From: Thermoplasmata archaeon
Lineage (GTDB): Archaea > Thermoplasmatota > Thermoplasmata > RBG-16-68-12 > JAGMCJ01
DNA: 10,264 bases
Reading direction: 5' to 3'
Assembly: GCA_023129265.1 (NCBI GenBank)
Contig: JAGMCJ010000041.1
Span: 1-10,264 of the forward strand
Shown here piece by piece: positions 5,410 to 10,264 of the stretch. Both the position numbers and the translations under genes were made by a program. The notes under the pieces are model-generated. The model saw only the letters and a program-made list of their open reading frames with translations. It had not been told where the DNA came from and searched no databases. Every line of letters starts with the position of its first letter. The stretch's first letter is position 1.

Positions 5410-6377
5410 AGGATCTCGAGAACTGCAACTTGTGTGAGTGGAGATGCGGTGTGGACAGACTTGCCGGGGAGCGGGGAGTCTGCGGTCTTGGCGAACCAAT
5501 CGTCGCCCACTCGACACTTCATCCTGCACCACCAGCATCCTACGATGCATTCATGGCGGGCTGCAATTTCAGATGCCTGTTCTGCCAAAACTGGTCAGTA
5601 GCGCACTATCCCCAGAATCCAGAATCCGAGACCGAGGGCGCGTACGAGCCTCGGGAATGGGCGGAGTTGAGCCTTGCAGAGCTGGCCGGTCCCGCCGCTG
5701 AACTCATGGGCGCGGACAGGCTGTTCTTCACAGGAGGCGAACCGACTCCATCACTGCCGTGGATTGAGGAAGTGGTGCGAGAAGCGAGAGCGGTCAACCC
5801 TGACACGAGAGTAAACTACGACACGAACGGCTTTCTCACCAGGGAATCGCTGAAGAGGGTTCTGGATTTCGCCACATCCATTACGTACGACATCAAGGCC
5901 TTTCGCGGGGAGACGTTCTCATGGCTCACCGGAGCTTTCATCGAGCCGGTCCTGAGGAACGCCGAGACGATCGGAAGGCATCACAAGGACAAACTCTGGG
6001 AATTCCGGGTCATGGTCATAGAGGGCGTTCACGACGATGAACTCAGCGATTTGTGTCGGTTCATCAGCGACATCGATCCCGCACTGCCTGTCAACTTCCT
6101 GGCGTTCCGGCCCAACTTCGCCATGGAGGACCTTCATGGCCCTTCCTTCGAGTTCATGCGCTCCTGCGTCAGGACTGCAGAATCGTGCGGGCTCGTGAAT
6201 GTGGATTGGAGCGGCATGCCTGCCATACGAGGTGTCGATTCGGAGCTCAAAGGAAGCGACCTCGCCAGGCACTACGCTAGACTTCACGGGTGTCGCGTGG
6301 AGAAGAGAATCTGCAAGGGCTGCGGCGATGTGGACGATTGCGCGATCAAAAAGCATGTGCCGGGTAGGAGAACTTGA
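5406..6377 (+). CDS. PflX-type radical SAM protein with extra N- and C-terminal cysteine clusters
   Basis: A 323-residue radical SAM enzyme related to pyruvate formate-lyase activase-like PflX (COG1313-type) proteins. The SAM-cluster motif is CNFRCLFCQN (Cys53, Cys57, Cys60). FFTGGEPTPS (107-116) is the SAM-binding GGE segment, and NYDTNGF (137-143) and TYDIKAF (160-166) are later barrel strands. The N-terminal region has CNLCEWRCG and GVCGLG (Cys7, Cys10, Cys14, Cys26), the family's hallmark cysteine set, likely binding a metal or a second cluster. A further set lies at the C-terminus: Cys296, Cys303, Cys306, Cys312 (RICKGCGDVDDC). Translation starts at GTG 5406, four bases overlapping the exonuclease stop, with GGAGGT about ten bases upstream. 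The substrate is unknown. No glycyl-radical enzyme lies in the window, so a PFL-activating role is not supported by context. Confidence 0.88.
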   Translation: MKDLENCNLCEWRCGVDRLAGERGVCGLGEPIVAHSTLHPAPPASYDAFMAGCNFRCLFCQNWSVAHYPQNPESETEGAYEPREWAELSLAELAGPAAELMGADRLFFTGGEPTPSLPWIEEVVREARAVNPDTRVNYDTNGFLTRESLKRVLDFATSITYDIKAFRGETFSWLTGAFIEPVLRNAETIGRHHKDKLWEFRVMVIEGVHDDELSDLCRFISDIDPALPVNFLAFRPNFAMEDLHGPSFEFMRSCVRTAESCGLVNVDWSGMPAIRGVDSELKGSDLARHYARLHGCRVEKRICKGCGDVDDCAIKKHVPGRRT

Positions 6378-7186
6378 GAGAATATCCTAGATACGTTGCG
6401 GAGAACTGGATTCCTTTCGACCCTGTTGAGCTGGTCAAGCGGACAGAGGCGATAGTCTGCAGGGGAGACGAGCGCAAGTACACTGACTTCTACGTGGTGG
6501 GCGTGTACGGAGGGATATCAACTGGCTATACGGTAGGATGTTCTCTGAGGTGCGTCTTCTGCTGGGTCGACTGGTCCCGGGACTACCCCGAGAGGTTGGG
6601 TGACTTCTACACGTCCCAAGAAGCCTTCGAAAACCTGGCGGCGGCGGCGAGCAAAGCGGGGATCAAGAAGGCTAGGCTCTCCGGGGCAGAGCCCACTCTG
6701 GGAAGGGAGCATCTTCTGGGCCTTCTTGAGCTCGTGGAAGATTCCGATTTCGACACGTTCATCCTGGAAACGAACGGCGTCGCATTTGGCATCGACAAGA
6801 GCTATGTCGAGAAGGTCTGTTCCTATGAGAAGGTCTATGTTCGCCTTTCACTGAAAGCTGGGACTCGAGAGGATTTTGAGGCGAAAACGGGAGCAAGGAA
6901 GGATGCCTTTGAGATTCCATTCCAGGCTGTCAAGAACCTCCTGGACTCCGGTGCGAGATTTCACGTCGCATCAATGTCGGCCGATCCACGCTTCATGTCG
7001 CCGGATGAACGTGTGGCACTTGCTGAGCGACTCGCGGAGATTGATCCGGTCCTTCTCGCCAACCTGGAAGAGGAGGTTGTGGATCCATATGATACCACAC
7101 TCAAAAGGCTGGAGTTCGCTGGTCGTACAACAGAATTCCCACTGACCAGGAGGTATGTTGCGTTCAAAGACATGCTTCGAGAATGA
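6374..7186 (+). CDS. Radical SAM protein of an uncharacterised, mainly archaeal family
   Basis: A 270-residue protein starting at TTG 6374, which overlaps the preceding TGA by four bases. AGGAG lies three bases before it, and no other in-frame start exists before the motif region. The cluster motif is CSLRCVFCWVDWSRDYP (Cys56, Cys60, Cys63). The following tryptophan-rich stretch and the lead-in YGGISTGYTVG are distinctive. The SAM-binding segment reads LSGAEPTLG (102-110), with GAE in place of the usual GGE. ILETNGV (130-136) and YVRLSLKAGT (155-164) are further barrel strands, and LEEEVVDPYD closes the conserved part. No C-terminal SPASM or twitch-type cysteine cluster is present, so only the SAM cluster is expected. 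The Cys-x3-Cys-x2-Cys-W resembles the wyosine enzyme Taw1, but the remaining motifs do not match it. The function is unknown, and the position suggests joint action with the PflX-type protein and exonuclease. Confidence 0.87.
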   Translation: MREYPRYVAENWIPFDPVELVKRTEAIVCRGDERKYTDFYVVGVYGGISTGYTVGCSLRCVFCWVDWSRDYPERLGDFYTSQEAFENLAAAASKAGIKKARLSGAEPTLGREHLLGLLELVEDSDFDTFILETNGVAFGIDKSYVEKVCSYEKVYVRLSLKAGTREDFEAKTGARKDAFEIPFQAVKNLLDSGARFHVASMSADPRFMSPDERVALAERLAEIDPVLLANLEEEVVDPYDTTLKRLEFAGRTTEFPLTRRYVAFKDMLRE

Positions 7187-7534
7187 TCATAGGGAAGCCT
7201 TGCCCTTGTACATGTCAGCCGGGTACTTCTCCTCGTTCCTCTTGACCTTGTCAGTGACGATCTTCGAAAGGTCGATATCCAGAGCAATGCAGAAACTGAG
7301 CATATAGATTGCGATGTCAGCCAGCTCCTCTTCGATGCCTCCCATGAGCTCCGACATCCCCCTGTCTATTTCCTGTCTATCCTTCCACTGAAAGATCTCG
7401 AGAAGCTCCGCAGATTCCAAGGACAGGGAAATTGCCAGGTCCTTCGGATTGTGATACTTCTGCCATTCCCTTCTGGCAACGAATTCGCCGACTATGCTCT
7501 TGAGCGATTCTACCGTCGTTGTACCGTCCAGCAT
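7187..7534 (-). CDS. MazG-type nucleotide pyrophosphohydrolase, dCTPase-like
   Basis: A 115-residue protein from ATG 7532-7534. It has the all-alpha MazG/dCTPase fold signature: FVARREWQKYHNPKDLAISLSLESAELLEIFQW with Glu40 and Glu43 (E-x2-E), then EEELADIAIYML with Glu70 and Asp73 (E-x2-D). These acids bind the Mg2+ ions that drive hydrolysis of (d)NTPs to monophosphate and pyrophosphate. The W-x2-(Y/F)-H-x-P-K-x-L stretch resembles the RS21-C6/dCTP pyrophosphatase group, which cleans the nucleotide pool. A longer open frame to 7738 exists, but it runs through the DUF429 gene and has no family similarity. A TATA-like GGTTAATAG lies 25 bases upstream, so the gene may have its own leaderless promoter or may be read from the DUF429 transcript (22-base gap). 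Its stop codon abuts the stop of the convergent radical SAM gene with no spacer. Confidence 0.9.
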   Translation of the reverse strand: MLDGTTTVESLKSIVGEFVARREWQKYHNPKDLAISLSLESAELLEIFQWKDRQEIDRGMSELMGGIEEELADIAIYMLSFCIALDIDLSKIVTDKVKRNEEKYPADMYKGKASL

Positions 7535-7554
7535 GAAGCTGAATCGGAACGAGT

Positions 7555-7563
7555 CTATTAACC
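7555..7563 (-). promoter_or_regulatory. Possible TATA-like box for the MazG-type gene
   Basis: The minus strand reads GGTTAATAG, centred 25 bases before the ATG at 7534. It overlaps the DUF429 stop codon. The spacing fits a leaderless archaeal transcript, but the sequence is a weak match to the TATA consensus. Confidence 0.3.
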
Positions 7564-8349
7564 CTTTTTGAAGATTATGGCCCCGAAGCGTGGGACGATT
7601 CTGGTCCAGTCGGGAATCTCGATCCAACCTGCTTTGGATGGCAGCTCCTCTGGCCTCGGTAGTGACAGGTTCTGAACGCTGAAGTAGGCGCTTAGCCCAG
7701 CAACGGCGGCATCGAGCTTGTCGTGGCATTCCTCGCATTCTTCTCCGAATGAGGAGAAATCCATAATTGGAGAGAGAGAATCGACTATGAAGGCCCTTGC
7801 TTCTTGACCCTCATTCTTCTTGTACCTCCTCACTGCTCGATCGAAGTCCGCTCGTGGCAGTTTCAGAGCCCGCCTGAATGCGAAAAGCGAAGCTTTGGGA
7901 TACACCTCCCTGATTCTCGCGATTGGGAACCCTTCGCTTCTCAGTCTCTTGAGCAAGTACATAGTCCTTGCCACAATCTGTCCCAACGCCATGGTTTGCA
8001 TCGGGCGAACCTCATCCAGTGCATTGGATACGAACGTCTCCGTCAGTCTTTCCGCGTATGGGTTTCCGCCTGAATCGACTATCATCCTGGTCTCATCCGA
8101 TGGGCAGTTCTCCAAGCCGGGACAGTCAACATCCCCGCACCTAAGGCACGGGGGCAGGTCAAGCGGAGAATCGATGCCTACCCCTTTCGCCACATCTCTC
8201 CTCTCGACCAGGAAATCGACAATGAAATCATCACCTCTTGGTGGGACTTCGTGAATGGCCGTGATTCTGAGACGACCGCCTTCGCTCTGCAAAAGGGCGA
8301 TTTCGGTGTTCCTACCTTCTCTCCCTCCAATGTCTATTCCGACATACAA
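7558..8349 (-). CDS. DUF429 predicted nuclease (RNase H-like fold) with a four-cysteine insert
   Basis: A 263-residue protein with the layout of DUF429, a family predicted to be RNase H-fold nucleases but with no settled function. Likely active-site acids are Asp6 in YVGIDIGG, Asp60 in GIDSPLDLP, Glu148 in REVYPKASLFAF and Asp213 in HDKLDAAVAGLSAY. GWIEIP near the end is another family feature. Between Asp60 and the rest is a cysteine cluster at 68, 71, 76 and 82 (spacing C-x2-C-x4-C-x5-C) that looks like a zinc site. Further cysteines at 205 and 208 precede the His-Asp pair. The start is TTG 8347-8349, because residues YVGIDIGG must be near the N-terminus and no ATG is in frame. GGTGG lies about seven bases upstream. 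The MazG-type gene follows after 22 bases on the same strand, so the pair may be co-transcribed. Confidence 0.82.
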   Translation of the reverse strand: MYVGIDIGGREGRNTEIALLQSEGGRLRITAIHEVPPRGDDFIVDFLVERRDVAKGVGIDSPLDLPPCLRCGDVDCPGLENCPSDETRMIVDSGGNPYAERLTETFVSNALDEVRPMQTMALGQIVARTMYLLKRLRSEGFPIARIREVYPKASLFAFRRALKLPRADFDRAVRRYKKNEGQEARAFIVDSLSPIMDFSSFGEECEECHDKLDAAVAGLSAYFSVQNLSLPRPEELPSKAGWIEIPDWTRIVPRFGAIIFKKG

Positions 8350-8626
8350 GATCGCACCACCACTGACGGGTTCACAGCCTCACTCGGTCAGAGCGCCTCC
8401 ACGACGTCATAACCGCTGGTTCCGAGGCTGGAGACCCAACGTGATATCGGCTATATTGTCCTTTTGCTCGAAAGTCAGTCCTGAAAAAACAACGACGTGA
8501 TACTGCCGAATGCCAAGAGAAATATCGGAACTCTGTTAACAGATTAGCAATCCGAATGCTGTTGAAGATTCCCATGAGCCGTGTCCTCAGGCTTGCCTCG
8601 AAACTCAGTTCGTGGGTTGTGGTCGT
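8350..8626. other. Intergenic region between the oxidoreductase and DUF429 genes
   Basis: This 277-base gap lies between two minus-strand genes. On the minus strand it contains a run of six Ts (8484-8489) about 140 bases after the oxidoreductase stop, a possible terminator. After that comes ACAATATAG (8451-8459), a possible TATA box for DUF429 that would leave an 80-base leader. A perfect 12-base palindrome lies at 8532-8543. Open frames of up to 81 codons exist, but they have no credible start, composition or similarity, so I do not call a gene. Confidence 0.45.
8532..8543. repeat. Perfect 12-base palindrome TCTGTTAACAGA
   Basis: Both strands read identically through the 12 bases, centred on GTTAAC. 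It lies 84 bases past the oxidoreductase stop and 183 bases before the DUF429 start. It could be a regulator site for the downstream unit, but there is no second copy in the window to support this. Confidence 0.45.
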
Positions 8627-10264
8627 TCAAATGCCGAGCTTGTCCAGCGTCTCTGGCGTGGGAACTCCATTGCTGTCCCAGCCTCTCATCTCATAGTACT
8701 TGTCCAGAACGAGATTCATGTCCTCGTCTGAAACGAAGGCCGTACAACCCTTCGCCACACCTGTCGGCAGGGCATCCCTCAGGAACCTGTGAGGGAGAAT
8801 GTCCTGGGCCCTTGTGACGCCTTCCCGAACACTGAACATCCTGATCAGGGTCCGCACTCTCTCCGAGATTTCGTTCAGCCTCTGCTCAGACATCGGCGAA
8901 CCTGTTATGGCCTCGTAGGCTCTCCTTCTCATGTCGGATGTCATCTTGCCCGTCGCAAAGGCGCATATTATGTAGTTGTCGCGTTCCACAGTGAAGTTCT
9001 GTCCATCGATGATTTTCTCGACAACATCAAGGGCGCTCTCATCCGGTATTCTCCTTTCCGAGTAGAAATCACGAAGATGCGACCCACCTATGTCAGCCGT
9101 CATATAGGCGAGACCGTGACCCAGCTTCCCGCGAGGGTCCCAGGCTGGGATCTCCAGACCCTTCACGTGCACGGCAATCCGCTCTGCATCCTTGCCCAGT
9201 TCTTCTGACGCTTTCCGCACTCCGTTCGCCAGCAGACCACCTATTCCCTCCTTGTACGCGATCTTGCGTATCAGCTCCCTCAATTGCTCAGGTTTGCTGA
9301 ACTCAATCTCCTCTTCAATGATGCCCTTCTGACTGCACTCCATCGCGAACCCGAGCACTCCGCCGGTCGAGATTGTGTCAAGGCCTAGCCGATTGCAGAG
9401 CATATTCCCCTCCACGATCGCCTGCAGGTCTTTGTTCCCGGTGTTGGAACCGAGCATGGCAAGCGTTTCGTACTCGGGTCTGTCATACTTGTTATCGAGC
9501 GTTGCTGGACAGGCTATCGGGCACGGACAGCAAGGCTCCGGCCTAACGTCATACTCTTTGTGTATGGCCTCCCCTGATATCTCCGAGGCCCGCTCGAACT
9601 GAGCCTCCTGGTAGTTCCTTGTGGGAAGCCTGTCCCTTTCGCTCGCGCCCTCCAATATTCCGGATGTGCCATGCTTGTAGAATGACTGTCCTTCCTCCTT
9701 CTCCTTCCGAATACTGGCATTGAACTCTCTGACGACCTTCCTCAGTTTCTTCAGGTCGTGCACAGGGACTTCGAGGTCACCCTTCGCGACGACTGCCTTG
9801 AGATTCTTGGAGCCGAAGACCGCCCCCAGACCACCTCTCCCTGAGGCCCGCCTGGTGTCGCTAATGAGGCAGGAGAAGAGAACCAGCCTCTCACCCGCTG
9901 GGCCTATCGTAACGCAATGGGCATTCTCTCCTTCCATCGACTTGAGCTTCCGCTCGGCTCTGTCCGTTTCGAGACCCCACAGGTCACGGGCGTCTTTGAT
10001 GTGCGCTTCTCCGTTGTCCAGCACGATGTAGGCAGGTTGTTCCGAAGCCCCCTCTACGATGACGAGGTCGAAACCCGCCTTCCTGAGCGCATGGCCGAAA
10101 TTGCCGCCTGCGTACGCGTCCAGGAAGATGCCTGTCATCGGTGATTTCGCGGCGGTGCAGAACCTTCCCGAGCTGGGCACGACGGTTCCCTGGAAAGGAC
10201 CAGCTGTGATAGCGATTTTGTTATTGGAGGAGAGCGGGGAAATCCCCTGTTCGAGTTCCGTGCA
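8627..10264 (-). CDS. aor: Aldehyde ferredoxin oxidoreductase family, tungsten-pterin enzyme (N-terminus beyond window)
   Basis: The frame is open from the right edge, giving 545 residues. About 50-60 N-terminal residues of a roughly 600-residue AOR are missing. The visible start (ELEQGISPLSSNN...TAGPFQGT, then VPSSGRFCTAAKSPMTG) lies inside the first AOR domain, so the GTG at 10180 is not the true start. The 4Fe-4S ligands appear as CCPCPIAC (C-x2-C-x3-C, about 245-252 of the visible part) plus the late cysteine in DNYIICAF (about 434). Pterin-contact motifs are NRLGLDTIS (about 291-299) and the same DNYIICAF segment, where the usual D-x2-G-L-C has become D-x2-I-I-C. EIPAWDPRGK is the conserved central motif. 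AORs are cytosolic and oxidise aldehydes to acids with ferredoxin as acceptor. The substrate cannot be told, and other subfamilies (FOR, GOR, WOR) are possible. It appears to be monocistronic or last in its unit. Confidence 0.95.
   Translation of the reverse strand, partial: CTELEQGISPLSSNNKIAITAGPFQGTVVPSSGRFCTAAKSPMTGIFLDAYAGGNFGHALRKAGFDLVIVEGASEQPAYIVLDNGEAHIKDARDLWGLETDRAERKLKSMEGENAHCVTIGPAGERLVLFSCLISDTRRASGRGGLGAVFGSKNLKAVVAKGDLEVPVHDLKKLRKVVREFNASIRKEKEEGQSFYKHGTSGILEGASERDRLPTRNYQEAQFERASEISGEAIHKEYDVRPEPCCPCPIACPATLDNKYDRPEYETLAMLGSNTGNKDLQAIVEGNMLCNRLGLDTISTGGVLGFAMECSQKGIIEEEIEFSKPEQLRELIRKIAYKEGIGGLLANGVRKASEELGKDAERIAVHVKGLEIPAWDPRGKLGHGLAYMTADIGGSHLRDFYSERRIPDESALDVVEKIIDGQNFTVERDNYIICAFATGKMTSDMRRRAYEAITGSPMSEQRLNEISERVRTLIRMFSVREGVTRAQDILPHRFLRDALPTGVAKGCTAFVSDEDMNLVLDKYYEMRGWDSNGVPTPETLDKLGI

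Noticed and set aside
7535..7738. In-frame extension of the MazG-type gene upstream of ATG 7534
   Set aside because: It runs through the 3' part of the DUF429 gene in another frame. Its residues are arginine-rich and unlike any MazG N-terminus. The protein from ATG 7534 is complete for the fold.
8372..8575. Minus-strand 67-codon frame in the gap upstream of DUF429
   Set aside because: It is Arg/Ser-rich with no motif, no Shine-Dalgarno sequence and no TATA-like box at a suitable distance. It is more likely chance openness.
10178..10180. GTG as the start of the oxidoreductase
   Set aside because: The frame stays open to the window edge, and the upstream residues match the first AOR domain, so this codon is an internal valine.
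1..10264. CRISPR arrays, insertion sequences, attachment sites, prophage or toxin-antitoxin modules
   Set aside because: I found no direct-repeat arrays, transposase or integrase motifs or terminal repeats. The tRNA-Gln 3' end is not repeated elsewhere in the window, so no integration at the tRNA is indicated.

Overview
The window reads as chromosomal DNA from an archaeon, most likely euryarchaeal (a Thermoplasmatota-type lineage is possible, but I cannot prove it from sequence alone). Supporting signs are an archaeosine-type tRNA-guanine transglycosylase (TgtA) with a PUA domain, a Pcc1 subunit of the KEOPS complex, a tungsten-type aldehyde ferredoxin oxidoreductase, a tRNA-Gln gene without encoded CCA, and TATA-like boxes about 25 bases upstream of starts that look leaderless or nearly so. 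Coding density is high, with several 4-7 base gene overlaps and frequent GTG or TTG starts. I see no CRISPR array, insertion sequence or phage gene.

Left part (1-3218) is rich in translation and tRNA-modification functions. It holds the end of a TRAM-domain protein (probably an MtaB/CDKAL1-type tRNA methylthiotransferase), then tRNA-Gln(TTG). Convergent to the tRNA is a minus-strand pair: a nitroreductase followed by a small two-helix membrane protein whose stop codon lies in the last three bases of the tRNA. A 61-base gap separates the nitroreductase from a divergent pcc1 gene. pcc1 converges on and overlaps tgtA by 35 bases. tgtA lies 16 bases downstream of a beta-CASP metallo-beta-lactamase RNase-like gene (RNase J group) on the minus strand, so those two are probably co-transcribed.

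Middle part (4807-7186, plus strand) is a tight three-gene cassette joined by two 4-base stop/start overlaps: a DEDDy RNase H-fold exonuclease (YprB-like), a PflX-type radical SAM protein with extra cysteine clusters, and a second radical SAM protein of an uncharacterised family. No obvious substrate protein or glycyl-radical enzyme lies beside it. This is the best candidate for an undescribed functional unit, although the individual families are recognisable.

Right part (7187-10264, minus strand) contains a small MazG-type nucleotide pyrophosphohydrolase (dCTPase-like) downstream of a DUF429 predicted nuclease with a four-cysteine insert. An intergenic stretch of 277 bases follows, and then most of an aldehyde ferredoxin oxidoreductase whose N-terminus lies beyond the right edge. 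The two intergenic gaps over 200 bases (4570-4806 and 8350-8626) each carry a perfect short palindrome but no gene I can support.
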